Source of the DNA: Galbibacter sp. BG1
GTDB taxonomy: Bacteria; Bacteroidota; Bacteroidia; Flavobacteriales; Flavobacteriaceae
DNA length: 64,000 nucleotides
Assembly (NCBI RefSeq): GCF_013391805.1
Contig: NZ_CP058364.1
Span: forward strand, 1,116,501-1,180,500
Direction: 5' to 3'
This document shows positions 23,200 through 31,756 of the stretch, one piece after another. Position numbers and translations under genes: made by a program. Below the pieces are notes generated by a model. It saw only the letters and a program-made list of their open reading frames with translations, made no database searches and was not told the origin of the DNA. The number at the start of each line of letters is the position of its first letter. Within the stretch, counting starts at the first letter, position 1.

Positions 23200-25398
23200 T
23201 TGCCTTCAAATCACACCTATAATTGCTTCTCAAAGGTCATTATTAGAATGCCCGCTTTACCATTGAACTTCATTTTGAATCTTTTTTCGACTCAAAAAAT
23301 ATCTGATTCCGTATTATTAAACGCTATTGACAATAAAGAAATTAAAGATGCTCTTTTTTTAGCTTCTCCAAGTTTTTTCCAAGAAATTGAAGTATGTATA
23401 AAAAATGGTGGGTTTCAAAAAAAAAGAAAAGTAAAAACTTCATTAATTAGATATTTATCACGTATGTGTTTGCGCAGTACTCCCTTCGGACTATTTGCGG
23501 GATGTACAATCGGAGAATTTGACACATCAACTTCACTTTTATATACTAAAGAAAATTATAGAAAAACTAAGCTTGATTCATTACTAATCTTTAAATTAAC
23601 CCAAAACCTATTAAAAGATTCCGAACTGAATGATAATATTATGTGGTTTCCTAATAGCTCAATGTATTCTGTTGGTGACCAATTACGCTATATACAATAT
23701 GGATATTCCAATGGTAAAAGATTCTACGGAATAGAAGCCATTAAGAAAAACCCATACCTTAAACAAATATTAAAAAAATCTGCTCAAGGCATAAAATTGA
23801 ATGATTTTGTCAACTTCTTAGTTAATAAAGGATTCTGTCAAATTGAATCCAAAGAGTTTTTTGATAAATTGATTTCTAATCAAATATTAGTTTCCGAGTA
23901 TGAACCTGCCTTAATAGGTGAATCCTTAGAGGAAAAGCTATTTGAGATTACTAAGGGTCAAAATTTAAATTCAGGATTCAAAGAAATAGCCAAAATAAAC
24001 AAAATACTTCTTCATCTTAATGAAACAAGTTCGAACTATATTGATAGCCATGAAATAATAAATAAAAGCTTAAAAAAATTAGGTCTTAAGACCCAAAAAA
24101 ATTTATTCCAAGTAGATTTATTTATGAATATCCCTAATGCTACAATTAATCAAAAATGGAAATCCAAGTTCAAAAAATTAATCCCTTTCTTAAGTAAAAT
24201 CTCAAAAACAAAATCGAGTGTACAATTAAAAGTATTTAAGGAAGCTTTTCTAAAAAGATATAATTCTCAAGAGGTTCCATTAGCTGAAGTTTTAGATGTA
24301 GAAATTGGGATCGGCTATCCTATTCAAGAAATCAATAAGGAAGAAGCTTATATAATGGATAATCTTAGTATATGCTCACAATTCAAAAAAACAGAACAAA
24401 CGCTTTTATGGAACGAAGTAACTCAAATTCTAAACAGTAAACTTCAGGATCATAATGGCTTTATATTAGAATTAAAAGATGAAGATTTTACCACTATATA
24501 CAGTCACAATTATAATCTTCCAAAGACTATGTATGCCCTTACTGAATTATTGAACATCAGTAATGAAGAAAAATTATTTGTTGGCGCCATTGGCGGCAGT
24601 AGTGCAGCCAATCTAATTTCCAGATTTCACCATGGAGATGATAGAATTAAAGATCATATCTTGAAAATTACCGATACTGAAGCTACCCTCAATTCTAACA
24701 AAATAATTGCAGAAATTACTCATCTCCCAGAGGAGAGAACTGGAAATATTTTACATAGGCCTAAAAAGATTAGAGCTTATGAATTTCCTTATTTAGCGCA
24801 TTCTAACTTAGAGAAAGACTTTCAAATCCCTTTAAATGATTTAATGATTTCCATAAAAAATAATACCATATTACTTCGTTCTAAAAGGATCGGAAAAGAG
24901 GTAATTCCTATGCTAACAACCGCTCACAATTTTAAAACTAGTACACTTCCTATTTACAAGTTCTTATGCGAATTAAATCTTCAGGATACATCTAATAATA
25001 TCTCCTTCGAATGGGGCTGTTTGAAGAGAATATACCGATTCTTGCCTAGAGTTATTTATAAAGATTTTATACTTTCAAAAGCGAGGTGGATTTTTGATTC
25101 TAAGGGTTTTACAGATTATTATTCGACTTTAAACGAAGATAAACTGCTTGAAGCTCTAGAGATATGGCGATTGAAATATAAAATTCCTAAATGGATTCAA
25201 TTAGTTGAAGGAGACAATATTCTAGTTTTAAATTTAACCAATGTAGATTGCGTCCACACGTTATTAGAAATGGTTAGAGGAAAAGGAGATTTTGTTATAG
25301 AAGAGTCTTTAATAAAACATCATAAAATAATTAAAAATAGACAAGACGAAAATTATACAAATCAAATGATTTTCTCTTTTTATAAATCTCAAAAATGA
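23200..25398 (+). CDS. Lantibiotic dehydratase, glutamylation domain (LanB N-terminal part)
   Basis: A 732-residue protein of the Lant_dehydr_N family. Landmarks are FSKVIIRMPALPL at the start, then YLSRMCLRSTPFGLFAGCTI near residue 90, and SRFHHGDDRIKDH near 485. In class I lanthipeptides this domain transfers Glu from Glu-tRNA to Ser/Thr of the precursor. The elimination domain is missing here and is encoded by the next gene, which overlaps by ATGA. The start is TTG23200, chosen because FSKVIIRMPALP lies where LanB proteins begin. Confidence 0.88.
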   Translation: MPSNHTYNCFSKVIIRMPALPLNFILNLFSTQKISDSVLLNAIDNKEIKDALFLASPSFFQEIEVCIKNGGFQKKRKVKTSLIRYLSRMCLRSTPFGLFAGCTIGEFDTSTSLLYTKENYRKTKLDSLLIFKLTQNLLKDSELNDNIMWFPNSSMYSVGDQLRYIQYGYSNGKRFYGIEAIKKNPYLKQILKKSAQGIKLNDFVNFLVNKGFCQIESKEFFDKLISNQILVSEYEPALIGESLEEKLFEITKGQNLNSGFKEIAKINKILLHLNETSSNYIDSHEIINKSLKKLGLKTQKNLFQVDLFMNIPNATINQKWKSKFKKLIPFLSKISKTKSSVQLKVFKEAFLKRYNSQEVPLAEVLDVEIGIGYPIQEINKEEAYIMDNLSICSQFKKTEQTLLWNEVTQILNSKLQDHNGFILELKDEDFTTIYSHNYNLPKTMYALTELLNISNEEKLFVGAIGGSSAANLISRFHHGDDRIKDHILKITDTEATLNSNKIIAEITHLPEERTGNILHRPKKIRAYEFPYLAHSNLEKDFQIPLNDLMISIKNNTILLRSKRIGKEVIPMLTTAHNFKTSTLPIYKFLCELNLQDTSNNISFEWGCLKRIYRFLPRVIYKDFILSKARWIFDSKGFTDYYSTLNEDKLLEALEIWRLKYKIPKWIQLVEGDNILVLNLTNVDCVHTLLEMVRGKGDFVIEESLIKHHKIIKNRQDENYTNQMIFSFYKSQK

Positions 25399-26234
25399 TG
25401 ACATTGGTGAAAAGAAAATTTATTCCGGGAGAGGAATGGATCTACTATAAAGTATATCTTGGCACACTGACTTCAGACATAGTCTTAACTGATTTATTCC
25501 CAATTATAGACCAATTAATAAAAAAGAAAATTATCTTGAAATGGTTTTATTTAAGATATCACGATCCAATTGGTCACCATTTAAGGATTAGATTTAAATT
25601 GATAAGTATTGAATCATTTCCAAGTGTTCTCTCTAAAGTAAATACAATTTTAATTCCATTAATTAGAGAACGGTTTGTTCACAATATTTCTTTAGGAACA
25701 TATAATCGTGAAATAGAAAGGTATGGTCAATACGCCATTGATGATACCGAAACTATTTTTTTTTACGACAGCCAAATGATTCTAAAAGCAATTGGGGAGA
25801 TAAAAGATAAAACAATGTTTACTTTATTTATTGTAAAAAGTTTAAATGCTATTTTAGACACTTTTAGATTGAATATAGACTCCAAAATATCTCTTATCCA
25901 GGAAAGTTATTATGCCTTTAGAGAAGAATTTAAAGCTGACAAGTATACTATTAAACAATTTAGTAAGAAGTATCAAGAACTATCAGATTTCAGAAAATCA
26001 ATCGAGGTTTATAACGAAAATTTGATTCTAGAGCGCCAGGACGGTATTTCTCCATATATCAATTCCCTTATTTTCTCAATCGAAAAAAGTTCAGTAGACC
26101 TAAATTCCTATATACAAAGTATTCTTCATATGAGTATTAATAGAGCCTTCAATAAAAATCAAAGGATAAATGAATTTATTTGTTACTATTTTCTTTACCA
26201 ATATTTAAAAGAATTAAAATTTAGACAGTTATGA
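25395..26234 (+). CDS. LanB elimination domain (SpaB_C / thiopeptide-type protein)
   Basis: A 279-residue SpaB_C protein. The start EWIYYKVYLGTLTSDIVLTD and KWFYLRYHDPIGHHLRIRFK are the family hallmarks. It removes glutamate from glutamylated Ser/Thr to give dehydroalanine or dehydrobutyrine. Here it is a separate protein, as in thiopeptide and some Bacteroidetes clusters. It overlaps its neighbours by ATGA on both sides, so the three genes are translationally coupled. Confidence 0.85.
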   Translation: MMTLVKRKFIPGEEWIYYKVYLGTLTSDIVLTDLFPIIDQLIKKKIILKWFYLRYHDPIGHHLRIRFKLISIESFPSVLSKVNTILIPLIRERFVHNISLGTYNREIERYGQYAIDDTETIFFYDSQMILKAIGEIKDKTMFTLFIVKSLNAILDTFRLNIDSKISLIQESYYAFREEFKADKYTIKQFSKKYQELSDFRKSIEVYNENLILERQDGISPYINSLIFSIEKSSVDLNSYIQSILHMSINRAFNKNQRINEFICYYFLYQYLKELKFRQL

Positions 26235-27910
26235 TTAAGTATCTAAAATTATTTTTTACCATACAATTATTACTCTCTACCTCAAATGCCATTAGTCAAA
26301 AAGAAGATTCCCTAGAACTGTTAAATGAAAAAACTTTAACAAATTCCTTTTATGCGAATGAGAAAAATCCAGAAATCGCTTTTAAATATGCTTCAGCCTA
26401 TTTGAGGAAAGCCAAAAAACAAAATGATCCGATAAAAATCCTTAATGGTTTTTATTTTCTAGCCGAAATTAGCAACTCAAAAAATAAAATAAAATATGGT
26501 GACAGTATAATTTTATATTCCCAAAAGAAAGATATTCACAATACATTTTATCCTTTTTTTGGCTATTTACTTAAGGCAGATGAATATTTCGAACAAAGAA
26601 ATTTTAAAAAATCAATAAACAACTATTTATATGCTAAGAAGAATATTTATGGTAAGGAAAAGGAAGTTTCTTTGAATTACAGAATTGGGCTTCTTAAAAG
26701 TAGATTAGGACATTACGATGAAGCCTTATCGATATTTAAAGACGTGAATGAATTCTATTCAAATCAAAACTCTAACTCTAAAAATTCGGAACCTCATTTA
26801 ATGGGTTTATTTGCCCTTTCAGACGGCTATTTAAGAGCTGGAAAGGTAGACTCCTCAAGCATTATTAATGTAAAAGGCTTTAATATATCTAAAAAAGTAA
26901 TTAATAATAGTTTTTATAAGACGTACTTTATTTTTAATCAAGGTTTAGTTGCTTATAAACTAGAAGAATATAATGCTTCAATTGATAGTCTAAATAAAAC
27001 TATCGATTTTTTAAAGAATCAAAATGATTACCCAAATCTTTCTGAAGCATATTTCTATCTAGCAAAGTCTAATTTGAAATTAGGAAACAATGATGAAGGT
27101 TTAAAATATCTAATAAAAATTGATTCAATTTTTATGGACTTGAATGACCTTCATCCTGACTTGAGAGAAACTTATGAAATATTAATAAAACATTATTCTA
27201 ATGAGAAAGATAATGTATACCAATTAAAATATCTTAATCGTTTGTTGTCTGTTGATAGCATTATTTCAAATAATTACAAATACTTAAGTACTAAAATTTA
27301 TAAGGAATATGACGTACCAAGAATTTTAAAAGAAAAAAATGATCTTATATTAAATTTAAAGACTTCGGGAAATTACTCGAACCTTATCATTTCGATATTG
27401 ATAGTTATAGTCATAATTTTCATTGTTTACTTAAAGAAAAACCACCGCTATAAAAAAAACTATAAGTTACTATCAGAAAAAAGTAATATAAAAACCAAAA
27501 TTATTGAAGAAGGTAATAATAGCAAAGACATTAATATTCCTGAGTCAGTTATTGAATCAATAGAAAATGGGCTTCAGCTATTTGAAGAAAATAATCAATT
27601 TCTTGATTCTGAAATAACCTTAAATAGGTTATCCAAACAAATCAATTCAAATTCTAGTTATGTTTCTAAAGTAATAAATCATTCTAAAGGTCAAAATTTC
27701 TCCAATTATGTGAACTCTTTAAGAATCAATTATTCAATTCAAAAATTAAAAGAAAATTCTAAATTCAGAAGGTACAAAATCAGGGTGATTGCTGAGGAGT
27801 GCGGTTTTAAAAGTGCAGAAACCTATTCCAAAAAGTTTTACGGTCTATATGGTATTTACCCATCATATTTTATAAAAAAACTTAAAGAAGAAAAACAGAA
27901 ACAGTCGTAA
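26231..27910 (+). CDS. Membrane-bound TPR-AraC transcriptional regulator
   Basis: A 559-residue protein with an N-terminal signal sequence (FFTIQLLLSTSNAISQ). TPR-like helices span about 30-360 (for example GHYDEALSIFKDVNEFY). A membrane helix (NLIISILIVIVIIFIVYLK, about 380) leads to a C-terminal AraC domain with VIAEECGFKSAETYSKKFY and YPSYFIKKLKE. The TPR part would lie in the periplasm and the HTH in the cytoplasm. It may sense a peptide or stress and control this operon. Confidence 0.85.
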   Translation: MIKYLKLFFTIQLLLSTSNAISQKEDSLELLNEKTLTNSFYANEKNPEIAFKYASAYLRKAKKQNDPIKILNGFYFLAEISNSKNKIKYGDSIILYSQKKDIHNTFYPFFGYLLKADEYFEQRNFKKSINNYLYAKKNIYGKEKEVSLNYRIGLLKSRLGHYDEALSIFKDVNEFYSNQNSNSKNSEPHLMGLFALSDGYLRAGKVDSSSIINVKGFNISKKVINNSFYKTYFIFNQGLVAYKLEEYNASIDSLNKTIDFLKNQNDYPNLSEAYFYLAKSNLKLGNNDEGLKYLIKIDSIFMDLNDLHPDLRETYEILIKHYSNEKDNVYQLKYLNRLLSVDSIISNNYKYLSTKIYKEYDVPRILKEKNDLILNLKTSGNYSNLIISILIVIVIIFIVYLKKNHRYKKNYKLLSEKSNIKTKIIEEGNNSKDINIPESVIESIENGLQLFEENNQFLDSEITLNRLSKQINSNSSYVSKVINHSKGQNFSNYVNSLRINYSIQKLKENSKFRRYKIRVIAEECGFKSAETYSKKFYGLYGIYPSYFIKKLKEEKQKQS

Positions 27911-28000
27911 TTCATGAATTAAGACTTAAAAAAAAAGAAACTGATATCAAAAAAACAAAAATTCTCTATATTCGTTTATAATTTTTAAAAATCTAAATTT

Positions 28001-28150
28001 ATGAAGAAGAAAAGTAATTTAACCTTAGAAAAATTTGAAGTTTCAAAATTAGATAATCCAAAGCATATAAATGGCGGGAACGCAAATGAAGGAGGAGAAC
28101 AAGGAGAAACCATTATTAATAAAACTCTTGAAAGACCTACACAGGCTTAA
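28001..28150 (+). CDS. Lanthipeptide-like precursor without cysteine
   Basis: A 49-residue precursor. The leader MKKKSNLTLEKFEVSKLDNP then KHINGG ends at residue 26, as in GG-type class I precursors of Bacteroidetes. The 23-residue core has three Thr (ETIINKTLERPTQA) and no Cys, so no lanthionine ring can form within it. It lies between the modification genes and the protease, followed at once by a strong terminator. Its likely fate is dehydration of Thr and leader removal. Confidence 0.72.
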   Translation: MKKKSNLTLEKFEVSKLDNPKHINGGNANEGGEQGETIINKTLERPTQA

Positions 28151-28175
28151 AGTTTAGTATTAAATCAAATAATAA

Positions 28176-28206
28176 AAAGAGGGAACTGTCCCTCTTTCTT
28201 GTTTTT
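28176..28206 (+). terminator. Terminator after the precursor gene
   Basis: Perfect stem AAAGAGGGA (28176-28184) and TCCCTCTTT (28189-28197) with loop ACTG, followed by CTTGTTTTTT. It ends the precursor transcript 26 bases after the stop. The protease gene starts 10 bases further on and needs read-through or its own promoter. Confidence 0.8.
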
Positions 28207-28215
28207 TAGTTAAAA

Positions 28216-29835
28216 ATGATAAAAACTCTTCTACCTTTATTAGTGATCATTGCCTTATCCTCATGTAAAAATCAAATTAAATTAGATTCAATAGGCATAC
28301 AGAATGCTACTATAAAAAAAAATCAACATCCATTAAAAGGTTGGTTAATTGCAGATATTGAAACGGATACTATTCCTGGAATTAGCTTAAATAGAGCAAT
28401 TGAAAATAAATTATTAAAATCTAAGAATGAAGATTCCATCATTGTAGCAGTTATCGACACAGAAGTTGATATTAATCACGAAATCTTACGAAAAAATATT
28501 TGGACTAACAAAAAGGAAATCCCGGAGAATGGAAAAGATGATGATTTCAATGGTTATGTAGACGACCTTCATGGATGGAACTTTATAGGAAATAAATCAG
28601 GAGAAAATATAATTTATGCTAATAATGAATCTCTTCGGATCATTAGGACTTATGAAAATGATTCAAATTCTTTCGTGAATAAAAAACTTTATGAAAAAGC
28701 ACTGGTAATTTATAATGAGTCAAGAAAAGCTGCTATTTCTGATATGAAATATGTTACGTTTTTAACTGACACTTATCCTAAATCAAAAAAAGCTCTGCTC
28801 AAATTCTTCCCGGAAGAAGATTATACAACCGAACAACTCGATAGCTTGTACAAAATATATGACAAGAAAGATAAAGAGTTAGCTAAATTAATTTACTACA
28901 TGAGTGATTACATAAAATATGATCTCTCTAAAAAGTGGATTGATGACCTAAAGAGAAGTGTACAAGGAGACTTGAACAATTCCTTGAATCCAAAGTATAA
29001 TGATCGAGATATTTTAGGGGATGATCCCCATGATCTCAATGATATCAATTATGGTAACCCCACAGTTAATGGCAATTTAAATAAACTTTATCACGGAACT
29101 GAAGTGGCAGCTTTAATTGCGGGTCATGGGAATGATAAAATGATAAGCGTTTGTGAATCATGCCTTATCATGCCTATTTGCATTTCATCTAATGGTAACG
29201 AAAATGATAAAGATATTGCCCTAGGAATAAAGTATGCTGTCGACAATGGCGCAAAAGTTATAAATATGAGTTTTGGCAAAGAGTTATCTTTACATAATGA
29301 GTGGGTACTTGACGCTATTAAATATGCTGGAGATCATAATGTATTAATTGTGTCATCCGCTGGGAATGGTTCTCTTAACTTAGATAATGTAAAAGATTAT
29401 TATCCTAATGATTATTCGTATACAAAAAAGAGTGAGGTTTCAAATAATTTTATTTTAGTAGGTGCCTCTACCTCTAACTTGAATAAGAACTTAGTAGCAA
29501 GTTTTTCTAATTATGGAAAATGCAATGTGGATATTTTTGCTCCCGGAGCTAAAATAGAATCAGCTTTACCGTATAATAAATACAAAAAAGACAGTGGTAC
29601 GTCTTTATCTTCCGCAATTGTTTCTGGTGTAGCTGCTTTGATATTATCAAAGCATCCTCATTTAGCTCCCTCTCAAATTAAAAAAATTATACTGAATTCT
29701 GGCGTGAATTACTCTATCGATGTGATAATTCCAGGAAAATCTGACGATAGTATAGTGCCTTTTAATAATCTTTCTAAATCTGGTAAAATAGTAAATGTAT
29801 ACAATGCTTTAATTTTAGCTGATAAATTGAAATAA
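28216..29835 (+). CDS. Subtilisin-like S8 lipoprotein protease (LanP-like)
   Basis: A 539-residue protein with a lipoprotein signal ending IALSSC. The S8 triad is VAVIDTEVDINHE (Asp), LYHGTEVAALIAGHG (His) and KDSGTSLSSAIVSGVAALIL (Ser). Between Asp and His lies a long insertion of about 180 residues rich in Lys and Asp. Its place after the precursor gene suggests leader removal outside the inner membrane, though it could also act on other proteins. Confidence 0.85.
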   Translation: MIKTLLPLLVIIALSSCKNQIKLDSIGIQNATIKKNQHPLKGWLIADIETDTIPGISLNRAIENKLLKSKNEDSIIVAVIDTEVDINHEILRKNIWTNKKEIPENGKDDDFNGYVDDLHGWNFIGNKSGENIIYANNESLRIIRTYENDSNSFVNKKLYEKALVIYNESRKAAISDMKYVTFLTDTYPKSKKALLKFFPEEDYTTEQLDSLYKIYDKKDKELAKLIYYMSDYIKYDLSKKWIDDLKRSVQGDLNNSLNPKYNDRDILGDDPHDLNDINYGNPTVNGNLNKLYHGTEVAALIAGHGNDKMISVCESCLIMPICISSNGNENDKDIALGIKYAVDNGAKVINMSFGKELSLHNEWVLDAIKYAGDHNVLIVSSAGNGSLNLDNVKDYYPNDYSYTKKSEVSNNFILVGASTSNLNKNLVASFSNYGKCNVDIFAPGAKIESALPYNKYKKDSGTSLSSAIVSGVAALILSKHPHLAPSQIKKIILNSGVNYSIDVIIPGKSDDSIVPFNNLSKSGKIVNVYNALILADKLK

Positions 29836-29925
29836 AATCTAAACCCAAAATTTGTAAAATTATGCTTTAAAGACTACATAACTTAGAGAAGTTTACAGTC
29901 TATGTAAAGTTTTGAACTGTTTTAA

Positions 29926-30009
29926 AGCCCATGGGTGATGAAATTTTCTTTTTTAAAAATTAGCGAGAGGGAGACCTTCGTTATTTTCTATTTATAAAAT
30001 CCATGGGCT
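29926..30009. repeat. Inverted repeat AGCCCATGG ... CCATGGGCT
   Basis: The 9-bp arms at 29926-29934 and 30001-30009 flank 66 AT-rich bases in the gap between the protease gene and the integrase stop. It could end transcription from both sides or bind a recombination factor. Nothing else was seen in this gap. Confidence 0.35.
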
Positions 30010-30042
30010 AGTCTTGCATAATATTTGTGAAAGATATTTTAA

Positions 30043-31248
30043 TTACAATAACAACTCACATGCTTCATCAAGAACCGAACTATCAAGCTCTTTAAGATAG
30101 GCTTGGGTAATAGACGCATTTTGATGTCCCATGGACTCACTTATAATATCGGTAGCAATACCCTTTTGTTTTAAACAATTAGCAAAACTGTGCCTGGCAA
30201 CATAACTGCTTAAAGACTTGTCTATCTTACAAATCTTTGCGATTTCTTTCAGGTCTTTGTTGTATTTTTTTAGGGTTTTGGATTTTCGGTTTTCTATCTG
30301 GCTTGGAGACATTTTATCCCTTAAAAGAATAGGGAAAACATATTTAGTTGTACTTACTTTACTGTAATAATTCAATATAGTTTTTACTGGCGGCAATATT
30401 TTTATAATAAAATTTCCCTTTGTCTTAGCTCTGGTATAAAATATTCTATCCACCGAAATATCCTCCCATTTTAGCTTTAACATATCTGCAAAATTCATTC
30501 CCCTTGTATAAAAACTAAAAACAAAGTAGTTTTTACTATCAGTTAAATGCGGATACTTGGAGACATCCAGATTAATTATTCTTTGTACCTCGTTAATATC
30601 TAATGCTTTTTTTATCCCTTTCCCCTTCAATTTAGAGACTTTATAAGAATCAAAAGGATAAAATTCTTTTTTAATGATGTTCCTTTTAATGGCAAAGTTA
30701 TATAAAGCTCTTATAGCACGCATACGAACACCTATTCCACCATCTGTTCCGCCCCTTGATCTTAAAAACACTTCATACTTGTTTAAGAATGTAGGGGTTA
30801 TATCTTTAAAATTTAGAGATTTGGAGGGGTGGAATTTTTTAATCGAATTATAGGAGTCCCTATTAGCCCTAGCATTTCCGGTACGTCCGGCATGGATCAT
30901 TTCATTAATAATTTCATCCCAAAAATTATACACATTCTGTAATACAGGGTTTGTCTCTATCCTAAAGCGACTTTCAAAATCTTCTAAAGAAAAATTGTCC
31001 TTTTCAATTTCAAGCTCAGAATATACTTTTAAGGCTCTAGCCTTAAATTTGAGTAAAAGACGATTACTTTGGATATAATTGGGATAGCTTTTATTAAATA
31101 TACCTACCGATTCGTCCCAGTGCTTGGGAAGAGTATTATAAATGGTTTTAAAATATTTCGATTTTCTATATTTTGTTACTCGTAAGCAAACTGGATATGT
31201 TCCATCTGAGAGTTGTTTTTTCCGTAATATTACCTTAATACTTGCCAT
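30043..31248 (-). CDS. Tyrosine recombinase (integrase) of the element
   Basis: A 401-residue phage-type integrase of the Bacteroidetes kind. An N-terminal arm-binding region (MASIKVILRKKQLSDGTYPV) and a SAM-like core-binding domain (about 100-200) precede the catalytic domain. The catalytic residues are Arg in FSFYTRGMNFADML, His and Arg in YVARHSFANCL, His in MGHQNASITQAYL, and Tyr of AYL. It inserts and excises the element at tRNA-Asn. Its start faces attR, and the 24-bp repeat lies 13 bases upstream. Confidence 0.92.
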   Translation of the reverse strand: MASIKVILRKKQLSDGTYPVCLRVTKYRKSKYFKTIYNTLPKHWDESVGIFNKSYPNYIQSNRLLLKFKARALKVYSELEIEKDNFSLEDFESRFRIETNPVLQNVYNFWDEIINEMIHAGRTGNARANRDSYNSIKKFHPSKSLNFKDITPTFLNKYEVFLRSRGGTDGGIGVRMRAIRALYNFAIKRNIIKKEFYPFDSYKVSKLKGKGIKKALDINEVQRIINLDVSKYPHLTDSKNYFVFSFYTRGMNFADMLKLKWEDISVDRIFYTRAKTKGNFIIKILPPVKTILNYYSKVSTTKYVFPILLRDKMSPSQIENRKSKTLKKYNKDLKEIAKICKIDKSLSSYVARHSFANCLKQKGIATDIISESMGHQNASITQAYLKELDSSVLDEACELLL

Positions 31249-31261
31249 ACAATTTTTAATG

Positions 31262-31285
31262 ATGGGTACAACATAGGTACAACAA
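31262..31285 (+). repeat. 24-bp repeat, candidate integrase arm site (right)
   Basis: Identical to 741-764, same orientation. It lies between the integrase start and attR, where it could also regulate the integrase promoter. Confidence 0.5.
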
Positions 31286-31399
31286 ATTATCAGCTAAAGG
31301 TACTAATTTTGCAAACACATATAAACTATTTTTGTATAATATTTTGATTATTAATACACAAGAATCTTTATGAAAACATAAGAAAGGAAAGTTTTCTTT

Positions 31400-31489
31400 C
31401 TGTTAATCAGAGGGTCCTTGGTTCGAGCCCAAGAGGGGGAGCTTAATAACAGAAAGCCATTCAAGAAATTGAGTGGCTTTTTTGGTTTT
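31400..31489 (+). repeat. attR: second copy of the 90-bp repeat
   Basis: Identical to 650-739. It holds the tRNA-Asn 3' half from the anticodon loop and the tRNA terminator but no 5' half, so it is not a functional tRNA gene. Host sequence resumes at 31490. Confidence 0.92.
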
Positions 31490-31704
31490 AAGTCTTCTGT
31501 CCTGAGATCATACTCATCAATCCCAATGAAAATTTAGTACTCTCCACTTCTGCAGAGTAATTTTTTCTTCATCAACTTTTCTATCAAATTTAGACGGGTA
31601 CCGTTGTTATTCAATTCAAACAAAGCAACCCGTTTGCGTACTCATTTACCGAATATGATTTTACAATGCTATACTATCCTATTTTTTTTAATCAAAATAA
31701 ATTA

Positions 31705-31718
31705 TTAGGTTTGTCTAA
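31705..31718. promoter_or_regulatory. Possible metal-regulator site before the TonB receptor
   Basis: TTAGGTTTGTCTAA is a partial inverted repeat (TTAG...CTAA) 39 bases upstream of the receptor start. It resembles DtxR/MntR-type sites loosely. The remaining 31490-31756 holds no gene that I can see. Confidence 0.25.
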
Positions 31719-31756
31719 AAATTAATTTAAACTGTTTAAATAATTTAATTGGCTAA

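Larger units (their letters stand above)
650..31489. mobile_element. Integrated mobilizable element in tRNA-Asn, about 30.75 kb
   Basis: The unit is defined by the perfect 90-bp direct repeat at each end (offset 30,750) and a tyrosine recombinase at its right end. The left part carries an excisionase-like HTH protein, helicase, primase, MobC and relaxase, but no type IV secretion genes were seen, so it would be mobilizable rather than self-transmissible. The relaxase is frameshifted. Cargo consists of a HEPN gene cluster, a decayed restriction locus with a NACHT-TOPRIM gene, an IS3 element, a bacteriocin locus and a lanthipeptide-like operon. The 1.9-6 kb mobilization module looks richer in G+C than the very AT-rich 16-30 kb cargo, which suggests a mosaic origin. 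Confidence 0.85.

Noticed and set aside
31400-31441. Second tRNA-Asn at the right end
   Set aside because: Only the 3' half is present, with no D arm or 5' acceptor strand. It is the attR copy.
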